The translations under genes and the position numbers were made by a program. Below, piece by piece: positions 23,101 to 33,300 of a stretch of 64,000 nucleotides of DNA (position 1 is its first letter; each line of letters opens with the position of its first letter). The notes under the pieces are model-generated. The model was given only the letters and a program-made list of their open reading frames with translations. It ran no database searches and was not told the DNA's origin. Location of the stretch: contig JAHLJT010009355.1 in the NCBI GenBank assembly GCA_031308135.1, forward strand, positions 3,471,217 to 3,535,216, written 5' to 3'. The stretch comes from Acheta domesticus. Lineage: Eukaryota; Arthropoda; Insecta; Orthoptera; Gryllidae.

Positions 23101-24305
23101 CCTTAGGGGTTTTCACCAAAAATGGAAGGGCACACAGCATAAGGCTGTATAATTAGACATAAAAAATATGGTACATATGTGGATGGGATGAGTGGTATGG
23201 AGTAAGCCTTGTTGTGCAAGATTTTTTTTACATATAATAAAAAATAATAATGCTAAATTACTTAAATAACTAATGAATAGAAAAATGGGAAAATAATAAA
23301 TGTGAGAATGTCGTCGGGTAATAGTCACGCACAGCAGACTGACTGGCCAAGCCTGAACATAGGTAAGAGGACAAATGCCGAGGATGACGAGTCAAGACTG
23401 AAACGCGATCACAGAGGGATAGAACAGTTCAATCTAGGGTGACAACCATGCACTGAACACAGGTAAGAAGACAAGTGCCGAGGATGAGGAGTCAGAGCCT
23501 AGAATGAAGAGTGGACAGTGGGAGAGATAACAGTAACACAACCGAAGCGGACAAGACAACATCTGCGCTGATTCAAGACATTAATCCTAATTAATTATGA
23601 CCAGAGTGCAATACCTTAGTCCTGACGTAAACATAAGTAATTGTAAATTCTCTCAGGAGAAAATAAATTTGCGTGCATTTAGTGCACAAAATTAGGGCTG
23701 TTACGCCGCTCGTTACGTGTATCCACGGCGCCTCCCAAAATTGCTTGCTTTTGCAAGTCTTCTAAGTTTGGTTGCCTTAGCTACCTGCCATTACATATGG
23801 ACTAGGGGGGTCAGCAAATAAGTTAAATTGCTTGCCTTAGCTACCTGCCTCTTCATGGGACTAGGGGGGTCAGCAAGACTTCGAAGTTGCTCGCTGTGAG
23901 CTATTGTTATATCTAGAGCTACAAGCTAGAGATGAATTGCACAGGAAATGACGAGCCCGATTCAAGGAGTGAGAGTGACAGGTAAAGCACAACGAAGGGC
24001 GACAAGCCGGCGACTGAGACTGCGGCCGACCAGTTCCTACGATGTGTGAGCGAAGAGGAGTGACGACAATTATTAAACTAACAAACCTTATAGACTAAGA
24101 CATGAGACAAAATAAATAGACAAACCTTACAATTAACAAAATACAAACACAATAATACATCAAGACACTAACAATGACAAGAACTACAACTAACAAGACA
24201 TGACAAATAACAAAATACAATAAAATGACAGACCTTACAACTAACAAGCTAAATGATACACCTAACCTACGCTAAATATGACTGACTGGAATGATTATGT
24301 ACATC
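23101..24305 (-). other. 3' non-coding interior of the BEL/Pao element
   Basis: No integrase core is found where it should be. The stretch instead has tandem near-repeats: CTTGCCTTAGCTACCTGCC to GGGGGGTCAGCAA twice at about 23771-23876, and AGGTAAGAGGACAAATGCCG-like units near 23362 and 23461. It may contain packaging signals or filler joined after the deletion. Confidence 0.5.
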
Positions 24306-24734
24306 TTATGCATTCACATAAGGGGCATAAGGTGACGTAGTTGTGGCGCATGAACTTGCCATCTTGAGTTGACCCCGACTGTGCTCACACCACCATCCTG
24401 GCTTGTGACGGAAGTAGGTAACACTGAATTTTAAAATACTCTTTTCTGCCATATGAGCAGAGAAAATCCAATATTTTTCCCGTAAGTGAGAAATTGAAGT
24501 TTGCCCAGTTGTGTGGGTCAGGCTCTTGTGAGCGTGCATTGCAATTATAATCACAAATAAATTTAATTTTGGCAAATTTAGTTGGTGGGTTGCATTTAAT
24601 GGCAACACCGCCTTTGCTGGTCTCCCGCCCACTCTAAAACATCCATCAGAATGAAGAGAGGGGTGAGAAGGGGAGAGCTTGCTTGCCCCAGGGCAATCAT
24701 TGCCTCTGGACAGCGACCTGAATTCAGAAGTCAA
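24306..24734 (-). pseudogene. Integrase zinc-binding (H2C2) remnant of pol
   Basis: The frame reads a match to the end of the RNase H/integrase linker (SEFRSLSRGN), then FRVGGRPAKAVLP, REKYWIFSAHMAEKSI and YFRHKPGW. These are typical of the H2C2 zinc-binding domain of Pao-family integrases. The D,D-35-E catalytic core that should follow is absent, and RT and RNase H that should precede it are absent. Some expected His/Cys ligands look substituted. Confidence 0.7.
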
Positions 24735-24764
24735 GGCGCGTTGCTGTGTGATGCTAGTGCATCT

Positions 24765-25755
24765 CTATTCAGCCCTATCCAATTCTGATACACAGACTTT
24801 TAAATGTTCTGTGGGGGATGATACATGATCGCACCCCCTAATCTTAAAAGGAGTGACTAGTTCAATGGGCGACACAGGGTCGCACCCCCTAATTTTAGAA
24901 GGGGAGACAAATTCAGTAAAATCGCACCCCCTGGTATTTGAAGGGGTAACTAAATCAGAAAATGAGCTTAAATTTGATGTGTTAACTGAAACACAAGAAA
25001 CATTACGTGAATTTGATTGCTCAGACATTGGTGAGCATAGCAATAATTGCTTAAATGAATCTAAATTAGATTGAGATGTGTCATTGTTTACAGAATGTAA
25101 ACTTGGACAAATAGATGAGTCAGTATAATTTACCAACAGAGGAGCTGGTTGCACGCAACTTAAATTAGCAGGATCATTACTATTTAAAAGATTGTCACAT
25201 GAATCAGCTGATAGGCTATTTTCATGACAAGTTGACAATATAGCAGGTTCTTTGATTAAATTAATTGGATTAATTGCCTCAGAGCTGCATGGAGTTGAAA
25301 CAACACAATTAATTATGAAAGGGCATTGTGAGGCAGTGACTTCTACCTTTTCAATTTTGGTCTCTGAAACTTGAGGTTTTTTCAAAATGTGTGCCTTTAA
25401 ATCCCCTGACGTGGACGGTTCCAAATTAAGAGGCAGGGAAACAATGTACCTTCCGGTATGATCCCTATCATAAGTAGAAGCAAAATGAGCTTCTGCTAAT
25501 TCTTTATCAGAGAATTTTGGACAAATGGGGGTAGCCTCTTGTACCTCCCAAGATTTCTTAATAGATTGTGACAGTTCACTGTCAGATGTCAAAAATGTAC
25601 AATTGGTATTAACAAATGCAGGACGCAAAGGAGTATGGCCTGCAATGACCCAACCTAAGCGGGTTTCCTGTAATGTGGGAAATTTCCCATCGACTCTTTT
25701 CCTATTGTTGGGGAGTAGAGTATCAAAAAATGTGTCTGCACCGAGCAGTACATGA
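24765..25755 (-). CDS. Protease C-terminus plus Ser/Asn-rich open segment of BEL/Pao pol
   Basis: The frame begins after a one-base shift from gag with VLLGADTFFDTLLP and ETRLGWVIAG, the region following the active site in Pao proteases, and then GRYIVSLPL. In an intact element reverse transcriptase would follow. Here about 220 codons of Ser/Asn/Cys-rich sequence stay open and end in a stop, with three imperfect repeats of the type (S/T)P-x3-RGCD (at the DNA level a GGGGGTGCGA motif). The open stretch suggests a retained coding function or a recently captured sequence. Nothing in it is recognised. Confidence 0.65.
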
Positions 25756-27366
25756 CATAGGTTTAGACTCATTAAAGAGCGGATCTGCCAAAAATACATC
25801 AGTAGGCAGACTCCACGAACTGGGGTCAAAACTTTCTTTAAGAGATGTTGGAAGATCTGGTACAACAAAGAAATCAATTACCTTAGACCAAGGGCTACTA
25901 TTTTGGCAAGACTGAATTTTAAGCTGAACGACATAATTAGCTGGCATTGAATCACGGCCTATAGTAATAATATTAATGTTAAATTTCTTTGTAGGTAATT
26001 TAAGTGTTTTGACAGTTTCCCAGGTAATTAAATTTATTGCACTACCACTGTCAAGGAGAGCATTCAAATGATAGGGCTCACCTTTGGGGGTGAAGCCCAG
26101 TACCCTTACAGTGGGCAATAGTACCCTATGGCCTCCACTAATGGTGCTGGCAGCTGAGAGAGCAGCTGGTTGGGGGGCCTTCATTTGAGATTTATCAAGA
26201 TGCACAAGTTTATGATGAGCCTTATCACAAATAGAACAAGTTCGTTTGCAATTGACATGCCTTTCTGACTTGAAAGTAAAGCACCTGACACACCTATTGT
26301 TGGCTTCCACGAATGCCAGCCTGTCCTTCCTTAACATATTCAAAAACTCAGGACAATCGGCTAAATAATGTTCTGATTTACATTTTGGACATTTATAGCC
26401 AGGGTAAGGTTTGTTTGATTTACCATGATTATTATTATTATTCTTTACAAATTGAGATGAGGAAGTTGGCATGACACTGAGGCCTCTTTGTTGGTATTGT
26501 AAAAATTTCATTAATGACTGAAAGTCAGGATAATTATCAGTGTCCAAGGATAACTCCCACTCCCTGAGAATATTATGTGGGAGTCCTTTGGTCACAAGAG
26601 CAATTAATAATAAGTCAGCAAGATCAGAGTCTTCTTTAAGGGCTAATAGTGCATTAATATGCAAGTTGAAAAAATCAATTAAATTTTGTAGGGACTTGGC
26701 ACAGTCATGATTTAATTTAGGGGGGTTTAATATAGCAGTCAAATGTTGAGCAACAATTAGTCTAGGGCAATCAAATCTATTTTTTAATAACTGCCAGGCG
26801 ACAGGGAAATTAGAATCTGATAATTGGAGATTATGTAAGATTGCCCTTGCATCGCCCTCTAAAGCACCATTCAAATAGTAAAATCTTGAAGAGTCTGTTA
26901 GACTTGGATTATTAATGACAATGCTTTGGAAAATATCCCTAAATTTAGGCCATTCTAAAATATTACCAGAGAATGTTGGTAACTTCATTTCAGGTAATTT
27001 GAATGGGATTGAACTCACACTCAAGGCTTCTGATGCACATGAGGAAACAGGTGAGGCTGGGCGTGATTCAGGAATTAAATGTTTATGTTCAAATAGGACA
27101 TCTTTTGCCCTTGCATTGGCATCATCATAATTATCAATTGTTGCCTCAAAAGTAGTAAACAAATCAGATTCAGAATCTAATTCGCGGGCAAGCTGTTTTG
27201 CTTCATTATAGATTTCGTCCAACCTGTCTGATTTGGCTAATAATTTTCTATACATTTTAGTATCTGGATCATCAAAATTGTCGACAAGTGACTCGACATC
27301 CTTGATGGCATTATTTAATCTGGCAAGTTGGGTTTTCACTGCCCTGTCTGAGGGTTGATGAGCCAT
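25723..27366 (-). CDS. Gag and aspartic protease of BEL/Pao element
   Basis: 547 codons starting ATG in context ACCATGG. Residues 1-110 are a charged helical region. About residues 120-290 form the DUF1759-type Gag core (PTFSGNILEWPKFRDIF; FYYLNGALEGDARAIL). A zinc-knuckle-like C-x2-C-x4-H-x4-C (CPKCKSEHYLADC) and further Cys/His pairs follow at about 325-385. The protease motif LLDSGSAINLI gives the catalytic Asp-Ser-Gly near residue 440. The frame is lost near 25752-25760 by a single base relative to the downstream protease sequence, so the last dozen residues are out of frame. Confidence 0.85.
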   Translation of the reverse strand: MAHQPSDRAVKTQLARLNNAIKDVESLVDNFDDPDTKMYRKLLAKSDRLDEIYNEAKQLARELDSESDLFTTFEATIDNYDDANARAKDVLFEHKHLIPESRPASPVSSCASEALSVSSIPFKLPEMKLPTFSGNILEWPKFRDIFQSIVINNPSLTDSSRFYYLNGALEGDARAILHNLQLSDSNFPVAWQLLKNRFDCPRLIVAQHLTAILNPPKLNHDCAKSLQNLIDFFNLHINALLALKEDSDLADLLLIALVTKGLPHNILREWELSLDTDNYPDFQSLMKFLQYQQRGLSVMPTSSSQFVKNNNNNHGKSNKPYPGYKCPKCKSEHYLADCPEFLNMLRKDRLAFVEANNRCVRCFTFKSERHVNCKRTCSICDKAHHKLVHLDKSQMKAPQPAALSAASTISGGHRVLLPTVRVLGFTPKGEPYHLNALLDSGSAINLITWETVKTLKLPTKKFNINIITIGRDSMPANYVVQLKIQSCQNSSPWSKVIDFFVVPDLPTSLKESFDPSSWSLPTDVFLADPLFNESKPMSCTARCRHIF

Positions 27367-28383
27367 GGTTAATAATTAATAGGGTCACCACGCAAAGCAG
27401 AAACAATACACAAATGAACACAATAAAACACAATAAAATTGAAATAACACTTCCGTAGAAAATAAACACTGCACTGAATTCACTGAGCATGCACACTTTG
27501 CAAGGCAGAATCAGCTGATTGCTTCCTACTTACATTAACATGATGAACAACTGACTGCTGCTGGCCAACACTTATTTGTAATGACACTTGGTCACACATA
27601 AAATAAACACTTAATTGAATTGCCATCAAATGACAGTGGCAAATTAAATTGATTAGCACACACTGCATTTGAAATTTGCTGCTTGCATTTAAATAATTAA
27701 ATTAAATTCCTTAATGACTAACCTTATGTTGCTAAAAAATGAAAAAATATTACTAACACAATTATAATACAAGTTGCAAGCAGTAAACACAGACTTCATG
27801 TGTGCTAACAGATTAACACAGTGGCACTTATACACTTCACACAATGAAATACCTGAAAAGAAAAACAAAAAACAGACAAAACATTTCACAGATTTTGTAG
27901 AACACAAACAAGTCTGTGTGGGTGCTGTTCTTGGAATATGATAAAGAAAAGAATTTCTGTCACTGAGCAATTAAATAGTTGCATCGATTTAAAACTTGAT
28001 TACAGTGGTGAACAAATTTATATTCTGCCCACAAGATTTTTATAGAAAATTATTTAGCTGTGCAGGTTACACGTTATGCACAAAACATTTACATTAAACA
28101 GCAATAGTAAAATTTTGCTCAACACATTAAAAATTTTTACTTTGAAAAACACATTGATTGGGGCATTCTTTTGCACTGATAGGAACTTTTCACCACACAA
28201 AGAACACTGCTCTTGAAGCACACATTAATCGGTGCACAATTTTTTACAACTGAAGACTTGTTTCTTGAAGCACGTGTTGAAGTTGGCGGCATTGAAGAAC
28301 AGTGGTTCGCCACTCGCAGAGCACGGTCAGCAGTTGCAGCTTCGAAGCACGCTAGTTCATATACCATTAGGTCACAGTTTCAA
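27367..28383 (-). other. Leader of the BEL/Pao element
   Basis: About 1 kb of AT-rich untranslated sequence between the primer-binding site and gag; the packaging signal is expected here. No recognisable gene. Confidence 0.6.
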
Positions 28384-28403
28384 AATCCGGCTCGAAGGCG
28401 CCA
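28384..28403 (-). other. tRNA primer-binding site
   Basis: On the minus strand, directly after the 5' LTR, the sequence is TGGCGCCTTCGAGCCGGATT. It starts with the TGG complementary to tRNA CCA. CCTTCGAGCCGGA resembles the complement of the 3' end of eukaryotic tRNA-Tyr, with a small mismatch after TGG. The tRNA identity is an inference. Confidence 0.6.
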
Positions 28404-29260
28404 TGTTCGGGGCTACTATACACTTAATGTTCATGAGTGGACTGTATGAATGGACTGTATTGTTGAAGTACAGTAGTCCCGAAACCCTTTGATAGCTCTT
28501 GGGATTGGCGCAGGAGTGCAGGATGCATATACGAGCAAGTTTCCAGCACAAACAATGTTTAATAAGTAAATGCACAGTATTCACACAGTAAATGCACAAG
28601 AAGTACAGAATTAAGATGAAAATTTCTCTTGGTGCATTAATACACCTGTCCAAGCGTAGTTATTGCAGTGACACTTTGGAACGCCGACCAGAAGCAGCCG
28701 CGAGTTACATAGTTCAACCAAAATTGCGGGCGCAAATCCACGCAAGAGCGACAGACACAATTAAAGCGTGCACTGCCACGATTAAACAATTTATGTGCGA
28801 GCCGTATGCAGCTCATTTGCACGATTATAGATTCTTTACACGCTACTGCGCGGAGCCCTAACACACGCGTCTATCTTGCACGGTGTCTTTATGCGGACTA
28901 CCGAATTCGGTTAAGCCGAATTCGGTTGGGGCTGAGACGTTAGGAAAGGGCTCACACGCGCGCAGAGGTGGGGATGGCGATGGCCAATTACCATTTGCCA
29001 TTTGATCTGGATTTGCAATGATCTGGCAGTTTTTGTCCGTTGCTCCTCCAACGGACCGCGCTGTGGGGGCGAGTTGGGCAGGCGAGCACGTACGAGCGGC
29101 CACGCTCGTCCGTTGCTGTCCGTTGAAAAATACGCGGAACAACGGATGTGAAGGCGATATGTGACACCTACTCAACGGCCGCGCTCTGCCGATTAAGCAA
29201 TTCAACTGTTCTGCCTTGCTTGTGAACGTATTTATTTCTGCTTTGCTGTGGGCCCGAACA
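28404..29260 (-). repeat. 5' LTR of the BEL/Pao element
   Basis: Partner of 22229-23085, of equal length and nearly identical. The CCGAATTCGG pair is at 28901-28910 and 28916-28925. Confidence 0.9.
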
Positions 29261-29425
29261 CAGACTACACAAAGTGTTAGAGGAAGTAATTTACTACATG
29301 TATCTACTTGTTTGTTACTAGGCCCAACATCAAGAGTTTTTCTGTCTAAAATTGGCCGTTTTCCATTGCACTATTACAACACACTCTTCTTACGAAGTAA
29401 GGGCGAGAAAGTAAAAAATAATATA
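29261..29425 (+). repeat. R1 copy, right part
   Basis: Continuation of 22085-22228. It ends with the small hairpin CTTCTTACGAAGTAAG followed by GGGCGAGAAAGTAAAA, which recurs at about 8540-8590 and in part at 48905. Confidence 0.6.
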
Positions 29426-30314
29426 ATATATAAAATCAAAAACGCTTGTATTTTCTAATTTGCAAACAAAATAAATTTATACTATTTGAAATTACATTAA
29501 TAAATCATTTATTAGTCCAATTTTTAAAATAAATATTGTTTAGACTACTGGGTGAAATATTTTGAGTACATTTTTATCTTTTAGAGCAATGACATCTATT
29601 GTACAAACGTGGAATCTCAATGGCCTGAAAACAACCATCTAACATTGTCTACACACGTCTGCTACAACCAATTTTTCGCAAATTGGTATTAAAGAACGAC
29701 GTCACTGATAATTCCACACGTCAAGGTAATTTCAGTGGCCACGAGCACCTGTTGCAACCTATTCGTCCACGCAGTCTAGACAGGGTTCACCCTCACAGCC
29801 CCCTGCATCTGACAGCATCCTCATCTGGGGCACTGCCCGTCGTCAGGATCCAATTTTGATTTTGTTTAAGAAACAATTTGCCGATTTTTGTGTTTAAAAA
29901 TTGTGTTAAAAAGTGTTTAAAAATTAATTTAAGTTTTTTGTACAGTAAGTTAAAAGAAAACTGTAGAGTAATAAAGTTTTGCAAAATATGTAAAATACAA
30001 GAGAAATATGTAAAACATTTAATAAAGTAGAAAATATGTAACGAAAATTAGATATATTTTTGGATATGGATTGTTTTGAATTGCCATGATTCGCCAAGAT
30101 TACAATTTTGAGACCTGAATATACGAAGACAAAAAATGTAATTACAGAAAAATTCGTATTCTAGTAATCACTAATCAGTGGTGTGAGAGATTTGCTTTCC
30201 TTCTCATAAAAAAACAAAAAAAGCTTCCTCACATTTTCTAAAGCTTATAAAATGAGAAGATCGCATTCTCGAATACAATGGAGAAATATGGCGCTAATGA
30301 CAACATTTTTAAGA
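29426..30314. other. Unassigned DNA before the satellite
   Basis: AT-rich, with no gene recognised. The array-like phrase CGGTCACCATATTTAACATAACG first appears at about 30325. Confidence 0.45.
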
Positions 30315-33300
30315 CAAAACCCCCGTATGCGGTCACCATATTTAACATAACGAATACAAATCTCTTTTGCTTCCGATGTTCTCTTATCAAGAAATAAATC
30401 TAGTGAACGAAAACCTTTATTCAGAGACCATTGAATTTCTATTAACGAATTCTCTGCTAATTTTTCATCAGACGTTCTTTTATTAAGAGAAAAAAAACGA
30501 AAGGAAAACCCTCTATTAAGCGGTCGATGTTCGCGATGTTTTTTATGAAGAAGATAAAAATAGAGAACTAAAACCTTAATACAGCGGCCATTCAATTTCA
30601 CCTAACAAATTCTCTGCTAAATTCTCCTTAAAAGTTCTTTTATTTAACGGAAGAAAACTCAAAAGACAAAAAACTATATTAAGCAGCCATTTTGTTTCTC
30701 ATCACGAATGCAAATGTTTTTTAACCAACGATGTTTTCTTATCAAGATAATGAAACTAATGGACGAAAACCTTAATTCAGCGGCCATTCAATTTCACATA
30801 ACGAATTGTCTGCTAAATTTACATAAGAAATTCTTTTATTAAGAGAAAAATCACGAAAGGAAAAGACTCTATTAAGCGGTCACCATATATTATATTACAA
30901 ATACAATTGTCTTTTTCTTCCGATATTCTTTTATCAAGAAATAGAACAAATGAACGAAAACCTTAATTGAGCGGCCATTGAATTTCTTTTAACGAATTCT
31001 CTGCTAAATTTTCATAAGAAGTTCTTTTATTTAATGAAAAAACAGGAAAGGAATTACCTCTATTATGAGGTCACCATATATCACATAACGAATACAAATG
31101 CTTTTTGCTTCCGATGCTCTCTCATCAAGATATAAACCTAATGAACTAAAACCTTTATTCAGCGGCCATTGATTTTCTCTTAACGAATTCTCTGGTAAAT
31201 TTTCTTCAGACTTTTTTACTAAGAGAAAAACACGAAAGGCAAAACCTCTATTATGCGGTCACAATATTTCACATAATAAATACAAATGTCCTTTGCTTCC
31301 GATGCTTTTTTATCAAGAAGATTAAACAAAAGAACGAAAACCATTATTCAGCGGCCATTGAATTTCACTTAACGAATTCTCTGCTAAATTTTCATAAGAA
31401 GTTCTTTTATTAAAAGAAAAAACAGGAAAGCAAAAACCTCTATAAAGCGATCACCATATTTCACATAACGAATACAAATGCCTTTTGCTTCCGATGTTTT
31501 CTTATCAAGAAATAAACCTAATGAACTAAAACCTTTATTCAGCGGCCATTGAATTTCTCTTAACGAATTCTCTGCTAAATTTTCATCAGACGTTCTTTTA
31601 TTAAGAGAAAAATAACGAATGGAAAAACCTGTATTAAGCGGTCACCATATTTTATAACGAATACAAATGTCTTTTGCTTTTGATGTTTTCTTTTCGAGAA
31701 AGAAAACTAAAGAATGAAAACCTTAATTCAGCGGCCATTGAATTTCACTTACCGAAATCTCTGCTAAATTTTCCTTAAAATTTCTTTTATTAAACGAAAA
31801 AAAACACAAAAGAAAAAACCTGTATTAAGCATTCTTTTTTTTCTCATCACGAATACAAATGTTTTTTTAACTACCCATGTTTTCTTATCAAGATAATAAA
31901 ACTAATGGACGAAAACCTTTATTCAGCCGCCATTCAATTTCACATAACGAATTCTCTGCTAATTTTTCATCAGACTTTCTTTTCTTAAGAGAAAAAAACG
32001 AATGGAAAAACCTCTATTAAGCGGTCACCACATTTATTCTAACGAATACAAATATCTTTTCTTCCGATGTTTTTTATCAAGAAAAATTAACTAGAGAACG
32101 AAAACGTTCATTCAGCGGCAATTGAATTTCACCTAACAAATTCACTGCTAAATTTTTCTTAAAATTTCTTTTATTAAACGAAAAAAAACACAAAAGAAAA
32201 AACCTGTATTAAGCAATCTTTTTTTCTCATCGCCAATACAAATGTTTTTTAACTACCCGTGTTTTCTTATCAAGATAATAAAACTAATGGACGAAAACGT
32301 TTATTCAGCGGCAATTCAATTTCACATAACGAATTCTCTGCTAATTTTTCATCATACTTTCTTTTCTTAAGAGAAAACGAATGGAAAAACCTCTATTAAG
32401 CGGTCATCATATTTTTTCTAACGAATACAAATGTCTTTTGCTTCCGATGTTCTTTTATCAAGATATAAACCTAATGAACGAAAACCTTTATTCAGCGGTC
32501 ATTGAATTTCTCTTTACGAATTCTCCCCTAAATTAACATCAGACGTTCTTTTATTAAGAGAAAAAACACGAATGGAAAAACCACTATAAAGCGGTCACCA
32601 TAGATTATTACAAATACAAATGTCTTTTGCTTTCGTTGTTCTCTTTTCGAGAAATAAAACTAATGAATGAAAACCCTAATTCAGCGGCCATTGAATTTCA
32701 CCTAACAAAATCTCTGCTAAATTTTTAAAAGAGATTATTTTATTAACAGAAAAAACACGAAAGGCAAAACCTGTATTTAGCGGTCACCAATTTCACATAA
32801 AGAATACAAATGTCTTTTGCTTTTGATGTTTTCTAGTCGAGAAATAAAACTAATGAATGAAAACCTTTGATCACCGGCCATTGAGTTTCACCTAACGAAA
32901 TCACTGCTAAATTTTCATTAGCAGTTATTTTATTAACAGAAAAAACACGAAAGGGAAAACCTGTATTAAGCGGTCGCCTTATTTAACATAACGAATACAA
33001 ATGTTTTTTGCGTCCGATGTTCTCTTATCAAGATATAAACCTAATGAACGAAAACCTTTATTTGCGGCCAATGATTTACTCTAAACGAATTCTCTGCTAA
33101 ATTTTCACATCTGTCGTTCTCTTGTGAAGACAAAAAACACAAATGGAAAAACCTCTATTTAGCGGTCACCATATTTTACCTAACGAATACAAATGCTCTT
33201 TCTTCCGATGCTCTTTTATCAAGATATAAACCTAATAAACGAAAACCTTTATTCAGCGGCCATTGAATTTCTCTTAACGTAACCTCTGCTAAATTTTCAT

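Larger units (their letters stand above)
22229..29260 (-). mobile_element. BEL/Pao LTR retrotransposon, RT-deleted
   Basis: Full-length boundaries: two direct 857-bp LTRs beginning TGTTCGGG and ending CCCGAACA, flanked by a 5-bp target duplication CAGAC at 22224-22228 and 29261-29265. The coding strand is minus. Visible in order: tRNA primer site, leader, gag (DUF1759-like), zinc knuckle, aspartic protease, a Ser/Asn-rich open segment, and the integrase H2C2 domain. The reverse transcriptase, RNase H and integrase catalytic core are missing, so it must be mobilised in trans. By eye the LTRs differ at only two positions, so the insertion is recent. It landed in an R1 repeat. Confidence 0.9.
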
